From contig NZ_FOTW01000006.1 in assembly GCF_900114705.1 (NCBI RefSeq), positions 248,001 through 312,000 on the forward strand: a stretch of DNA of 64,000 nucleotides. Direction: 5' to 3'. The stretch is from Rugamonas rubra. Lineage in GTDB: Bacteria > Pseudomonadota > Gammaproteobacteria > Burkholderiales > Burkholderiaceae_D. A model generated the notes under the pieces. It saw only the letters and a list, made by a program, of their open reading frames with translations, was not told where the DNA came from and made no database searches. Every line of letters begins with the position of its first letter. The stretch's first letter is position 1. The translations under genes and the position numbers were made by a program. Positions 39,481 through 48,487 of the stretch are shown here, in pieces.

Positions 39481-40128
39481 ATGGGATTGAAGCTGGCAGC
39501 AATACTGTTGTTGTGTGCCGGCGCCGCCGGCGGCGTCCAGGCCCAGGTCTACAAATGGGTCGACGACAAGGGCGTGACGCATTACAGCGACGCGCCGCCG
39601 CTACCAAGCGGCAAGGCGGCCAAGGCCAAGGTGGAGCTGAAGTCATTCTCGGGCGGCGGCTCCGCCGTCGAACTGCCGGCCGAGCTGGCGGCGGCGGTGC
39701 GCAACCGTCCCGTCACCCTGTACAGCACGGCCCAGTGCGAGGCCTGCGACCAGGCCCGCGCCATGCTCTTGGCGCGCGGCATCCCCTTCCGCGAGAAAAC
39801 CGTCAACACGGCGGACGACCAGGCCGCCTTGAAGAAGGCCGGCAGCAACGGCCAGTTGCCGCTGCTGCTGGTCGGCCGTGGCAAGCAGATCGGCTTCGAG
39901 CAGTCCAGCTGGGACGTGCTGCTCAGCGACGCCGGCTACCCCGTGCAAAAGATCCTTCCCCCCAACTACCAGAATCCGCCGCCGGTGGCCGCCGCGCCGG
40001 CGCCGCAGCCGGACGCCGCCGAACAAACGCGCGCGGCGGCGCGGGACAATGCGCGCGCCGCCGCCGAGGAGGAGGCGCGCCGGCGCAAACAACAACAACC
40101 CGAGGCGCCGCCCGGCTTCCAGTTCTAG
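39481..40128 (+). CDS. exported DUF4124-glutaredoxin-like protein
   Basis: This 215-residue protein has a signal peptide (LKLAAILLLCAGAAGGVQA) and a DUF4124 domain right after it (QVYKWVDDKGVTHYSDAPP). A thioredoxin-fold glutaredoxin-like domain follows (PVTLYSTAQCEACDQARAML, with CEAC as the redox pair, and NGQLPLLLVGRG). A charged, Gln/Pro-rich tail ends it. It is probably periplasmic and thiol-active. GGAGG lies just upstream of the ATG. It follows prlC by 33 bp, so it may be co-transcribed. Confidence 0.85.
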   Translation: MGLKLAAILLLCAGAAGGVQAQVYKWVDDKGVTHYSDAPPLPSGKAAKAKVELKSFSGGGSAVELPAELAAAVRNRPVTLYSTAQCEACDQARAMLLARGIPFREKTVNTADDQAALKKAGSNGQLPLLLVGRGKQIGFEQSSWDVLLSDAGYPVQKILPPNYQNPPPVAAAPAPQPDAAEQTRAAARDNARAAAEEEARRRKQQQPEAPPGFQF

Positions 40129-40194
40129 GATGGGCCGCGAGCGGGTAAAATGCTTGCATCGCTAGCACTCAGCAATTCCCGGAACCGACAGCCC

Positions 40195-40620
40195 ATGACC
40201 CGTATCGACTTTCACAGCAACGTCCCCGACAAGATCGCCTATGCCTGCCGGCTGGTGCGCAAAGCCTGGGCGGCCAACACCCGCCTGGTGCTGATGACCG
40301 ACGATGCGGCGCAACTGGCGCAACTTAACGCGGCGATGTGGACGTTCTCCGCCACCGACTTCCTGCCCCACGTGCTCGCCGACGACCCGCTGGCGGCGCA
40401 AACCCCGATCATCCTGACCGATAACGACGCGGCCGCCCTGCCCCACTACGAACTGCTGGTCAACCTGTCGCAACGGGCGCCGGCCAATCTGGCGCAGTTC
40501 GCCCGGATGATCGAGGTGATCTCGTCGGACGAGGTCGACGCCGCCGCCGGCCGCAAACGCTATGTGGCCTACAAGCAGCAGGAGTATCCGCTCACCCACT
40601 TCGTCGCAGGCAAAACATGA
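40195..40620 (+). CDS. holC: DNA polymerase III chi subunit
   Basis: This 141-residue protein matches HolC: MTRIDFHSNVPDKIAYACRL, RLVLMTDDAAQLAQLNAAMW and a central FLPHVLADDPLAAQTPIIL. Chi links the clamp loader to single-strand DNA-binding protein. The ATG at 40195 gives the normal family start; an earlier in-frame ATG at 40150 would add an unrelated leader. The downstream gene overlaps its stop by 4 bp. Confidence 0.92.
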   Translation: MTRIDFHSNVPDKIAYACRLVRKAWAANTRLVLMTDDAAQLAQLNAAMWTFSATDFLPHVLADDPLAAQTPIILTDNDAAALPHYELLVNLSQRAPANLAQFARMIEVISSDEVDAAAGRKRYVAYKQQEYPLTHFVAGKT

Positions 40621-41108
40621 GCTCCTCTTTCGACGCCAGCATCCCCGTCCTGACCGAAGTGTTGGTGGACGAGCCGGCGTCGATGCCGGCCAGCATGTCT
40701 TCCGCCGCGCCGGCCAGCGGCGACGCCGCCGAGGCGGCAGGCGACGGCGCCCCGCCCGCCATGCCGGCCGCACAGGCCACGCAGGCCACGCAGGCCAATC
40801 ATGCGCCACAGCTGTCGCCGGCGGCGCAGAGCAGCGCCAACGCGGCGCCACACGGTCCGGCCGGCCTGGACGAGGCCGCGCTGGCCGCCTTGGAACAACG
40901 CCTAGCCGAACGCATCCTGCAGCAACTGCAGGGAAGAATCGACTTCGTGCTGGAACAGCGCATCAAGGACAGCCTGGCCGAGGTGCTCGACCACGCCCTG
41001 CGCGACCTGACCGGCGAGATCCGCGCCGGCCTCCAACTGACGCTGGAGAAAGTCGTCGCCCGCGCCGTGTCGCAGGAGCTGGCGCACTTGCAGGTCCATA
41101 AGAAGTAA
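40617..41108 (+). CDS. uncharacterised protein coupled to holC (DUF2486-like)
   Basis: This 163-residue protein starts inside the holC stop (ATGA). The N-terminal half is a disordered Ala/Pro/Gln-rich stretch (residues 1-85, with an ATQATQAN repeat); the C-terminal half is a predicted long helix (EEAALAALEQRLAERILQQL-like region through ARAVSQELAHLQVHKK). The position and the shape, acidic start and helical end, recall the DUF2486 proteins found after holC in Burkholderiales, but I am not certain of that name. No function is known. Confidence 0.65.
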   Translation: MSSSFDASIPVLTEVLVDEPASMPASMSSAAPASGDAAEAAGDGAPPAMPAAQATQATQANHAPQLSPAAQSSANAAPHGPAGLDEAALAALEQRLAERILQQLQGRIDFVLEQRIKDSLAEVLDHALRDLTGEIRAGLQLTLEKVVARAVSQELAHLQVHKK

Positions 41109-41304
41109 AGCCGGACGGCAAGCCGGCGCCAATGGCATCCTCTGCTGCCGAAAACATACAGCTGCCGGCAATTATGACAAAAAGGCTAAATACCTCGCGT
41201 TCGCGCTTTGCTAACCATTTATTTTGTTGTACCTTCTGGCCTTGGACAAACTAATGAACGGCGTTCACGAGACGCTGCTGTTTTCAATTACTTGGAGAAT
41301 GTTT

Positions 41305-42447
41305 ATGTTGTTTAAGACTAAGTTGATTCCATTCGCCATCGCCCTGGCCTTCGCCGGCAGCGCCAACGCGCAGGAAGTGATCAAGATCGGCCACGTCGCG
41401 CCCGTCTCCGGCGCCTCCTCCCACCTGGGCAAAGACAATGAAAACGGCGCCAAGATGGCGGTCGAGGACTTGAACGCCAAAGGCTTCAAGATCAACGGCA
41501 AACCGGTCAAGTTCGTACTGGTGCTGGAAGACGACGCGGCCGATCCGAAACAAGGCACGGCGGTGGCACAGAAGCTGGTCGACGCCAAAGTCAACGGCGT
41601 GATCGGCCACCTGAACTCGGGCACCACGGTGCCCGCCTCGAAGATCTACTTCGACGCCGGCATCCCGCAAATCTCGCCGGCGGCCACCACGCCGCAGTAC
41701 ACCAAGCAGCGCTTCAACACCGCCTTCCGCGTCGTCGCCAACGACAACAAGCTGGGCGGCACGCTGGGCGCCTACGCGGTGCAGAAGCTGGCCGCCAAGA
41801 AGATCGCCGTCATCGACGACCGCACCGCCTATGGCCAGGGTGTCGCCGAGGAGTTCGTCAAGGGCGCGAAAAAATCGCTGCCGGGCGTGCAGATCGTCGG
41901 CAAGGAGTTCACCAACGCCAACGCCACCGACTTCAACGCCATCCTGACCACCATCAAAGCCAAGAACCCCGACCTGATCTTCTTCGGCGGCATGGACTCG
42001 GTGGCCGGCCCGATGCTGCGCCAGATGAAGGCGCTGGGCATCAAGGCCAAGTTCATGGGCGGCGACGGCGCCTGCACCGAGATGCTGCCCAAGCTGGCCA
42101 GCGACTCGATCGGCGACGACCTGGTCACCTGCGCCGAAGCCGGCGGCGTGACGCCGGACCAGCAGAAGAACCTGGACGATTTCCAGGCCCGTTACCAGAA
42201 GAAGTACAACTCGCCGGTGCTGCTGTACGCGCCGTACGTGTATGACGCGGTGATGACCATGGCCGCCGCCATGGCCGAGGCTAAGTCGGCCGAGCCGGCC
42301 AAGTACCTGCCCTTCCTGGCCAAGATCAAGTACCAGGGCGTGACCGGCCCGATCGCCTTCGACGCCAACGGCGACATCAAGGACGGTTCGCTGACCCTGT
42401 TCACCTACAAGGGCGGTAAAAAGACCAAGATGGAAGTGGTCAAGTAA
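41305..42447 (+). CDS. branched-chain amino acid ABC transporter, periplasmic substrate-binding protein (LivK type)
   Basis: This 380-residue periplasmic protein has a signal peptide (LIPFAIALAFAGSANA) and the type I periplasmic-binding fold of LivK/LivJ: IKIGHVAPVSGASSHLGKDN, then VNGVIGHLNSGTTVPASKIY and GIPQISPAATTPQYT. The ATG at 41305 is preferred because GGAG is 7 bases upstream; an in-frame ATG at 41299 lies too close to it. Gene order shows no permease nearby, so the rest of the transporter is encoded elsewhere. A strong terminator follows. Confidence 0.92.
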   Translation: MLFKTKLIPFAIALAFAGSANAQEVIKIGHVAPVSGASSHLGKDNENGAKMAVEDLNAKGFKINGKPVKFVLVLEDDAADPKQGTAVAQKLVDAKVNGVIGHLNSGTTVPASKIYFDAGIPQISPAATTPQYTKQRFNTAFRVVANDNKLGGTLGAYAVQKLAAKKIAVIDDRTAYGQGVAEEFVKGAKKSLPGVQIVGKEFTNANATDFNAILTTIKAKNPDLIFFGGMDSVAGPMLRQMKALGIKAKFMGGDGACTEMLPKLASDSIGDDLVTCAEAGGVTPDQQKNLDDFQARYQKKYNSPVLLYAPYVYDAVMTMAAAMAEAKSAEPAKYLPFLAKIKYQGVTGPIAFDANGDIKDGSLTLFTYKGGKKTKMEVVK

Positions 42448-42480
42448 AGAAAAGGAAGTCGGCCGCGATGGCCTGACGAC

Positions 42481-42512
42481 AAAGGCGCGCCGTGCGAACG
42501 GCGCGCCTTTTT
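42481..42512 (+). terminator. rho-independent terminator after livK
   Basis: AAAGGCGCGCCGT and ACGGCGCGCCTTT form a 13-bp perfect stem with a 4-base loop, ending in six T. Confidence 0.92.
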
Positions 42513-42574
42513 TCATGCCATTGTCCAGTCCGGCTTGTGAAAGGGGCCGCGCCGGTTCGTCAAAACGGTTCCTT

Positions 42575-44389
42575 CTAGCCGACGACATCGCGAGAAAGCA
42601 GATCTATCAACAATCCGCTGTCGTTCCCGGCCAGTTGCCGAGACACACGGTCGAATGTGTGGCGTTGTCGGTCGAAGAACTCCTTCGGAGTCCGAAGCGT
42701 GGAGTGTCGATGCAAAGACTGGAGAAAGCTGTCGAGCAATATCTTAAGATAGGACTCGAGGTTTGCGCACAACAGCGTCGCCTGCGCGACGCGGCCGGCG
42801 CTGTGAACGACATCACAGCGAGCGCGATAGATTCGTTGAATTTGCCAGCGCACCGAGCGCTCATGGTGCTTCAGCGTTTCAGCCAAATCCCTCGGGGTCG
42901 CGATCTTGAGGAAGAATTTATTCATCTGTAGGACGGCATAGGGATGCCCGACGACGGCGGCCAGGATGCGGGTCTGGAACACTCCATCCAAACAGAGGGC
43001 GTAGAGTTCATGGAGCGAAATGGCGGCAGTGTCCAGCTGCGCCCCCGTGTCCGGGCGAACAAGCGGGACGCGCAACGCATGCAGAGCCGCACGTATCGCC
43101 TCCAAATGCTTCGAGAGGTAGGCCAAGGTTACGGTGGGATAGAGCGCATTTTCCACCGCATCGCCAATGCCGCCGCCGCCGCCCGCCTTGACGAGAAATT
43201 CCAACGCAGTCCACCAATTGACGAGCTTATTCTCCAGGTTGCCGGCCTCGGCACCCATGCGATAAAGCCGAAACGCCGAATAGATCCGGTCCTTCGAATC
43301 GTCCTGCAACGTACCGCTGGACACCAAGTCGCCGAGTCGCCGCATGAACTGATGAAGCGCACTCTGCGAGATTTCCCTAGTCTGATTGGGAACCATGCGC
43401 GCGACGTCCAGTACCTTATGGCCGTCAGCCTTCTTCACAATGAATTTTTCCGAAAGCGTGAAGTTGTTGCGCTCGAAGTCGTAGCGCACAACGTCCAGTA
43501 CCTGCTCGATGTGCTGCGCCGCGCGCATACCGGCGATACGACCATCCCTGGCCTGCACTGTCATTGTGGCAAATACGCGCGAGCCGCTCGGTGTCGCCAT
43601 GCGATTGACCAACTTGGATGAATTTGGCGTGATCTCAGGCGGCGCCGTGGAGAAACCAATATCGCCCACCTGGGCAGGGAACGCGCCGACGTCGGTCACC
43701 TGGTTGATGACAAACGTCACGGTATACGGCTTGGGTGCCCGCTGCAGTCGGGTAAACATCCAGTCCGCGGCGCGCGCGAAGCTGTACGGCTGACCGGTCG
43801 TAGTGTGAACAATATCGCTTGCGAACGTGCTTCGATACAGCGTGAACAAGGACTCCAGGCTCCATCCCTCGTCAACGAGGCAACTCAGCAACTGTCCCGT
43901 GATCGCGGCGATGGTCGCGAGGTCAGGGTCAGTGGCGCCGGCCGGACCGACCTCCATGAGTGTCCGGGTCAGCCATGCAATGCACACGGGTACAAAATGC
44001 TTACTGAGGGCGACCTCGAGCTCCCTGCCGAACGCCTCGATCAGCGGGAAGGAACTCGCTGCGCTATCCTTTTTATCCTTGCCAATGAAGTCCTTCACCA
44101 AGAGACATAATTCATTCCCCGCAGGCTGAAAAATATCGTTCTGCAGCAGCGGGGCCGCTTCCAGTACGGACAGCAATTCGCCCCAAATACGTCGCCGGTC
44201 GCTGTCGTTCACAGGAGAGCCCGACTCCAGACTTCGTAACAGTTCACGGACGGAATTGACCGGGTTCATTGCCCGAACGCGAAACGCGTCCAAAGAAAAT
44301 TCGTGCACCTGGTTAAACCAAACTTCCGCAAACAGCAACTGACGGGGCGCAAGGTTGAGCACTGCATCTATCTTGGGATCAAATCGCAT
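42575..44389 (-). CDS. HEPN-domain protein (Apea-like), possible defence factor
   Basis: This 604-residue cytoplasmic protein has no signal or membrane segment. The C-terminal third resembles the Apea-like HEPN fold: LENKLVNWWTALEFLVKAGG, then an RxxxxH motif (Arg524 to His529 in RARCDVVHSAG), the catalytic pair of HEPN ribonucleases. The N-terminal 400 residues match nothing I recognise. ApeA and related HEPN proteins are anti-phage factors, so an RNase role triggered by infection is a reasonable guess. It stands alone between the livK terminator and an orphan terminator, with lower GC than its neighbours. The start is uncertain (an in-frame TTG lies at 44413). Confidence 0.65.
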   Translation of the reverse strand: MRFDPKIDAVLNLAPRQLLFAEVWFNQVHEFSLDAFRVRAMNPVNSVRELLRSLESGSPVNDSDRRRIWGELLSVLEAAPLLQNDIFQPAGNELCLLVKDFIGKDKKDSAASSFPLIEAFGRELEVALSKHFVPVCIAWLTRTLMEVGPAGATDPDLATIAAITGQLLSCLVDEGWSLESLFTLYRSTFASDIVHTTTGQPYSFARAADWMFTRLQRAPKPYTVTFVINQVTDVGAFPAQVGDIGFSTAPPEITPNSSKLVNRMATPSGSRVFATMTVQARDGRIAGMRAAQHIEQVLDVVRYDFERNNFTLSEKFIVKKADGHKVLDVARMVPNQTREISQSALHQFMRRLGDLVSSGTLQDDSKDRIYSAFRLYRMGAEAGNLENKLVNWWTALEFLVKAGGGGGIGDAVENALYPTVTLAYLSKHLEAIRAALHALRVPLVRPDTGAQLDTAAISLHELYALCLDGVFQTRILAAVVGHPYAVLQMNKFFLKIATPRDLAETLKHHERSVRWQIQRIYRARCDVVHSAGRVAQATLLCANLESYLKILLDSFLQSLHRHSTLRTPKEFFDRQRHTFDRVSRQLAGNDSGLLIDLLSRDVVG

Positions 44390-44522
44390 GAGGGCGGTTG
44401 TCTGGCATAGCAAAGAAGTGTATTATACGACCTTGCTTTCTGAATAAGTCATGATCGATCAAAGGGGTTTGGGCTTATCTGGTCTGGGTTTGTCCCGCAA
44501 TATTCTCCTCCCCATCTATAAG

Positions 44523-44551
44523 AAACGGCCCGCATCTGCGGGCCGTTTTTG
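44523..44551 (+). terminator. orphan hairpin terminator
   Basis: AAACGGCCCGC and GCGGGCCGTTT form a perfect stem followed by a T-rich tract (TTTTTGTTTTTT). No plus-strand gene ends just before it. The 312-bp gap 44390-44701 otherwise holds only this hairpin and the cytochrome terminator. Confidence 0.75.
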
Positions 44552-44653
44552 TTTTTTGGCGATGCAAGTTTCCCCATAAAATGGCCACTGCGAACGAAGT
44601 GAGGCACAACTGCGGAAGCGTGAGGGGCCGTGCCGGGGCAAAAAGGCTGGACG

Positions 44654-44682
44654 AAAAAAAACGCGCCGAAGTGGGCGCGTTC
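44654..44682 (-). terminator. terminator after the cytochrome c gene
   Basis: On the minus strand AACGCGCC and GGCGCGTT form a stem followed by a run of eight T, 20 bp after the cytochrome c stop codon. Confidence 0.85.
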
Positions 44683-44701
44683 GCTTTTGGGCCGAGCAGA
44701 A

Positions 44702-45016
44702 TTACTTCTGCGCCAGCACCCATTTGACCAGGGTCTTGGCTTCCGCCTCGCTCACCTGTGGATTGGCTGGCATTGGGATCGCGCCCCAGGCGCCGGAGCC
44801 GCCCTTCAAGACCTTGGCCACCAGCTTGGCTTCGGCGTCTTTTTGACCGGCGTATTTGGCCGCCACGTCTTTGTAGGCAGGGCCCACCAGTTTGCTACCG
44901 ACTGCGTGGCAAGCCATGCAATTCTTGGCTTTCGCCAAATCGGCATTGGCCATCGCAGCCTGCGAAGCGAATGCGGACACTGCCAACATACCAACCATCA
45001 TCAAAGTGCGTTTCAT
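44702..45016 (-). CDS. small periplasmic cytochrome c (c551/c552 type)
   Basis: This 104-residue protein has a signal peptide (MKRTLMMVGMLAVSAFASQA then AMA), a haem motif CMACH and an axial Met in GAIPMPANP, the layout of class I cytochromes c551/c552. It carries electrons in the periplasm, typically to terminal oxidases or peroxidases. The ATG at 45016 with GGAG 6 bases upstream gives the canonical signal start; an in-frame ATG at 45028 is the alternative. It is monocistronic with its own terminator. Confidence 0.93.
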   Translation of the reverse strand: MKRTLMMVGMLAVSAFASQAAMANADLAKAKNCMACHAVGSKLVGPAYKDVAAKYAGQKDAEAKLVAKVLKGGSGAWGAIPMPANPQVSEAEAKTLVKWVLAQK

Positions 45017-45187
45017 TGTGTTCTCCATAGTAAACCTCTCGCAATTCTACCCCGTTTTGCCGCGCAGCACGAAGACCGAATACATACAAAACGCGCTTCG
45101 TCCGCCCGTGGTTGACGGGCGTATCACAATTTAGCCGGCGGATAGTTGTAATTGTTTGTAAGATGGAGGCTCACTTGGGAGTCCGCC

Positions 45188-45412
45188 ATGCCGCTCATCC
45201 TGCTCATCCTGGCCCTGTGCGGCCTGCGCTATTTCGAAGTCTGGCGTTTCGCCGCCGTCTCGTGGTGGTGGATCGTCGGTTTGATGGTGTTCGCCTTCGT
45301 TTGGTTCGAGTTCCTTGAACCGATGTTGGGCCTGGACAAGCGCAAGGCCCACAACGTCGACGAGAAGCGGCGCCAGCAGCGCGTCAAGGACAGCTTCGAC
45401 AAGCGCAAGTAG
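45188..45412 (+). CDS. small Trp-rich protein (TIGR04438-like)
   Basis: This 74-residue membrane protein has two hydrophobic segments (LILLILALCGLRYFEVW and WWWIVGLMVFAFVWFEF) rich in Trp, followed by a highly charged tail (DEKRRQQRVKDSFDKRK). The combination matches the short Trp-rich proteins of Burkholderiales named TIGR04438, whose function is unknown. GGGAG is 6 bases before the ATG. Confidence 0.8.
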   Translation: MPLILLILALCGLRYFEVWRFAAVSWWWIVGLMVFAFVWFEFLEPMLGLDKRKAHNVDEKRRQQRVKDSFDKRK

Positions 45413-45448
45413 GCGGCGCTGGGGAGCATCTCGGCGTGCCAGCGGCTA

Positions 45449-45523
45449 CCAGAGCACTCAAAGGCGGAGAGCCAGGGTCAGACCCTAGGGTCTGACCCTA
45501 ATTTTACGCCGCTGGGGTTTGCT
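45449..45523. repeat. REP-like long palindrome, copy 5
   Basis: The perfect core AGGGTCAGACCCT plus AGGGTCTGACCCT (45474-45499) has no gap. The outer arms CTCAAAGGCGGAGAG and TTTTACGCCGCTGGGGTTTG extend it. It lies between the convergent Trp-rich and ilvD genes. Confidence 0.85.
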
Positions 45524-45537
45524 GGCGCACCGCAGGG

Positions 45538-47400
45538 CTAGCGCTTCAGCTGCGACAGGTCGCGCACGGCGCCGCGGTCGGCCGAGGTGGTCAGCGCGGC
45601 GTAGGCTTGCAGCGCCTGCGAGACGACGCGGTCGCGCTTGGTCGGCAGCCAGGCGCCGGCGCCCTTGGCCTCCATGGCGGCGCGGCGCGCGGCCAGCGCG
45701 GCGGCGTCGATGCGCAGGTTGATGCTGCGCTCGGGAATGTCGATGTCGATCATGTCGCCCTCCTCCACCAGGCCGATGGCGCCGCCCTCGGCCGCCTCCG
45801 GCGAGGCGTGCCCGATCACCAGGCCGGACGAGCCGCCGGAGAAGCGGCCGTCGGTGAACAGGGCGCAGGCCTTGCCCAGGCCCTTGGACTTGATGTACGA
45901 GGTCGGGTACAGCATCTCCTGCATGCCGGGGCCGCCCTTCGGTCCCTCGTAGCGGATGATGACGACGTCGCCCTCGTGCACGCTGTCGCCGAGGATGGCC
46001 TCGACGGCCGCGTCCTGGCTCTCGAACACGCGGGCCTTGCCGCTGAACTTCAAAATGCTTTCATCGACGCCGGCGGTCTTGACGATGCAACCCTTCTCGG
46101 CCAGGTTGCCGTACAACACGGCCAGGCCGCCGTCCTGCGAGTAGGCGTGCGCCTTGTCGCGGATGCAGCCGTTGCTGCGGTCGGTGTCGACGGCGGCGTA
46201 GCGCTCGGACTGCGAGAACGCCACCTGGGTCGGCACGCCGCCCGGCGCGGCGCGGAACAACTGGTGCACCGCCGGGTCGTCGCTGACCTTGACGTCGTTG
46301 CGGGCGATGGCCTCGGCCATGGTCGGCGCGTGGATGGTCGGCAGCGTGGTGTCGAGCAGGCCGGCGCGGGCCAGCTCGCCGAGGATGGCCGAAATACCGC
46401 CGGCGCGGTGGACGTCCTCGATGTGGTATTTGTCGGTCATCGGCGCGACCTTGCACAGGCAGGGCACCTTGCGCGAGATGCGGTCGATGTCGGCCATGTT
46501 GAAGTCGACGCCGGCCTCGTGGGCGGCGGCCAGCAGGTGCAGCACGGTGTTGGTCGAGCCGCCCATGGAGACGTCGAGCGCCATGGCGTTCTCGAAGGCG
46601 GCCTTGCTGGCGATGGCGCGCGGCAGCACCGAGGCGTCGTCCTGCTCGTAATAGCGCTTGGCCAGCTCGACCACCAGGCGGCCGGCGCGCAGGAACAGCT
46701 CCTTGCGGTCGGAGTGGGTGGCGACGATGGTGCCGTTGCCCGGCAGGGCCAGGCCGAGCGCCTCGGTCAGGCAGTTCATCGAGTTGGCGGTGAACATGCC
46801 GGAGCAGGAGCCGCAGGTGGGGCAGGCCGAGCGTTCGATCTCGGCCACGTCGGCGTCGCTGACCGAGCTGTCGCCGGCCTTGATCATGGCGTCGACCAGG
46901 TCGAGCTTGATGATCTTCTGCGCGCCGTCGACCACCTTGATGACCTTGCCGGCCTCCATCGGGCCGCCGGAGATGAACACCACCGGAATGTTCAGGCGCA
47001 TGGCGGCCATCAGCATGCCGGGGGTGATCTTGTCGCAGTTGGAGATGCAGACCATGGCGTCGGCGCAGTGGGCGTTGACCATATATTCGACCGAGTCGGC
47101 GATCAGGTCGCGCGAGGGCAGCGAGTACAGCATGCCGCCGTGCCCCATGGCGATGCCGTCGTCGACGGCGATGGTGTTGAATTCCTTGGCGACGCCGCCG
47201 GCCGCCTCGATCTCGCGGGCGACCAGCTGGCCCAGGTCCTTCAGGTGGACGTGGCCGGGCACGAACTGGGTGAAGGAGTTGACCACGGCGATGATCGGCT
47301 TGTCGAAATCGCCGTCCTTCATGCCGGTGGCGCGCCACAGGGCGCGGGCGCCGGCCATGTTGCGGCCGTGGGTGGTGGTGCGGGAACGGTATTGCGGCAT
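45538..47400 (-). CDS. ilvD: dihydroxy-acid dehydratase
   Basis: This 620-residue enzyme dehydrates dihydroxy acids to 2-keto acids in valine, leucine and isoleucine synthesis. Iron-sulfur cysteines are in [10 protein letters not shown] and [18 protein letters not shown]; the IlvD/Edd signature is complete. The ATG at 47400 gives the standard start [20 protein letters not shown] and has GGAG upstream. It is divergent from a LysR-type gene across 184 bp with a dyad that could be the regulator site. Confidence 0.97.
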   Translation of the reverse strand: MPQYRSRTTTHGRNMAGARALWRATGMKDGDFDKPIIAVVNSFTQFVPGHVHLKDLGQLVAREIEAAGGVAKEFNTIAVDDGIAMGHGGMLYSLPSRDLIADSVEYMVNAHCADAMVCISNCDKITPGMLMAAMRLNIPVVFISGGPMEAGKVIKVVDGAQKIIKLDLVDAMIKAGDSSVSDADVAEIERSACPTCGSCSGMFTANSMNCLTEALGLALPGNGTIVATHSDRKELFLRAGRLVVELAKRYYEQDDASVLPRAIASKAAFENAMALDVSMGGSTNTVLHLLAAAHEAGVDFNMADIDRISRKVPCLCKVAPMTDKYHIEDVHRAGGISAILGELARAGLLDTTLPTIHAPTMAEAIARNDVKVSDDPAVHQLFRAAPGGVPTQVAFSQSERYAAVDTDRSNGCIRDKAHAYSQDGGLAVLYGNLAEKGCIVKTAGVDESILKFSGKARVFESQDAAVEAILGDSVHEGDVVIIRYEGPKGGPGMQEMLYPTSYIKSKGLGKACALFTDGRFSGGSSGLVIGHASPEAAEGGAIGLVEEGDMIDIDIPERSINLRIDAAALAARRAAMEAKGAGAWLPTKRDRVVSQALQAYAALTTSADRGAVRDLSQLKR

Positions 47401-47516
47401 GATGAAGTCTCCAGGAGGGGCGCGCCCGGCGCGGCTGGCGCGGGGGCGCGGTATTGGGGTGTTGGGGCGCAGCGTAATGACCACCAGATTGCCTTGCGCG
47501 GGGGCGGGTGTCAAAT

Positions 47517-47551
47517 ATATCATTCGCCTGTCTGTGAGTCGCAAAAGATAT
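47517..47551. promoter_or_regulatory. candidate LysR-type operator between ilvD and its neighbour
   Basis: ATATCATTCGC (47517-47527) and GCAAAAGATAT (47541-47551) are inverted copies matching at 9 of 11 positions. It lies 34 bp before the LysR ATG, where a LysR protein would bind to regulate both genes. Confidence 0.45.
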
Positions 47552-47584
47552 CGAACTCGCCAATTTAAATAGAAACGCATATCG

Positions 47585-48487
47585 ATGAATCTGGAACTGC
47601 GCCAACTGCGCTACTTCGTCAGCGTCGCCGAGGAGCTGCACTTCGGCAAGGCCGCGCTGCGCCTGCACATGACCCAGCCGCCGCTGTCGCAGACCATCCT
47701 GGCGCTCGAGGAGCTGCTGGGCGCCGCCCTGTTCGAGCGCAACCGGCGCGGCGTGGCGCTGACGGCGGCCGGCGCCGCCCTGCTGCCCGAGGCGCGCCGC
47801 CTGCTGGCGCAGGCGCAGGCGCTGCCGCAGTTGGTGCAACGGGCCGCCGCCGGCGAGGTCGGCCGGCTGACGCTGGCCTTCGTCTCCTCGGCCGACTACA
47901 GCGTGCTGCCGCCCTTCCTGCGCGCCTACCGCGCGGCCTATCCGCAGGTGCAGATCACGCTGCTGGAGGCCACCTCCGACCTGCAGCTGGACGACCTGCT
48001 GCACCAGCGCATCGACGCCGGCCTGCTGATCCCGCCGCTGCCCGACCGCGCCAGGGTCGAGCTGGACTACCTGCCGGTGCTCAAGGAGCCGCTGGTGCTG
48101 GCCGCACCGAGCGGGCTGGCGGCCTTGAAGAAGCCGGGGCCGGTGGCGCTGGCCGGCCTGCCGCCGCTGCCGCTGATCATCTTCCCACGCGCCATCTCGC
48201 CGGCCCTGCACGACGCCATCTTGTCGGTGTTCCGCGGCGCCGGCGTCACGCCGCCCATCGGCCAGGAGGCGATCCAGATGCAGACCATCGTCAGCCTGGT
48301 GTCGGCCGGCATGGGCATCGCCCTTGTGCCACAATCGGTGTCGAAGCTGATGCGCCCCGGAGTAGAATACCGCTCGCTGTCCGATCCCACGCCACAAGTG
48401 GAGACCGGGCTGGCCTGGCGCCGCGACAACGACTCGCCGGTGCTGCAGGGCTTTTTGGAATTACTACGAAAGAACACACAATGCTGA
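47585..48487 (+). CDS. LysR-family transcriptional regulator (IlvR/CatR-like)
   Basis: This 300-residue regulator has a DNA-binding domain ([58 protein letters not shown]) and a type 2 periplasmic-binding-like effector domain. The [19 protein letters not shown] pattern is that of the aromatic-catabolism/CatR-type branch. Adjacent ilvD on the other strand suggests branched-chain or keto-acid control, as for IlvR. It overlaps the lgt start by 7 bp. Confidence 0.88.
   Translation: MNLELRQLRYFVSVAEELHFGKAALRLHMTQPPLSQTILALEELLGAALFERNRRGVALTAAGAALLPEARRLLAQAQALPQLVQRAAAGEVGRLTLAFVSSADYSVLPPFLRAYRAAYPQVQITLLEATSDLQLDDLLHQRIDAGLLIPPLPDRARVELDYLPVLKEPLVLAAPSGLAALKKPGPVALAGLPPLPLIIFPRAISPALHDAILSVFRGAGVTPPIGQEAIQMQTIVSLVSAGMGIALVPQSVSKLMRPGVEYRSLSDPTPQVETGLAWRRDNDSPVLQGFLELLRKNTQC

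Noticed and set aside
41224-41304. A longer start for the LivK-type protein
   Set aside because: The extra residues come before a normal signal peptide and are not preceded by a ribosome site; GGAG fits the ATG at 41305.
42537-44640. Imperfect similarity between GTGAAAGGGGCCGCGCCGG (42537) and GTGAGGGGCCGTGCCGG (44620) flanking the HEPN gene, as possible direct repeats
   Set aside because: It needs a two-base gap and a mismatch in very GC-rich sequence, so chance is likely. It is not strong enough to call an insertion boundary.
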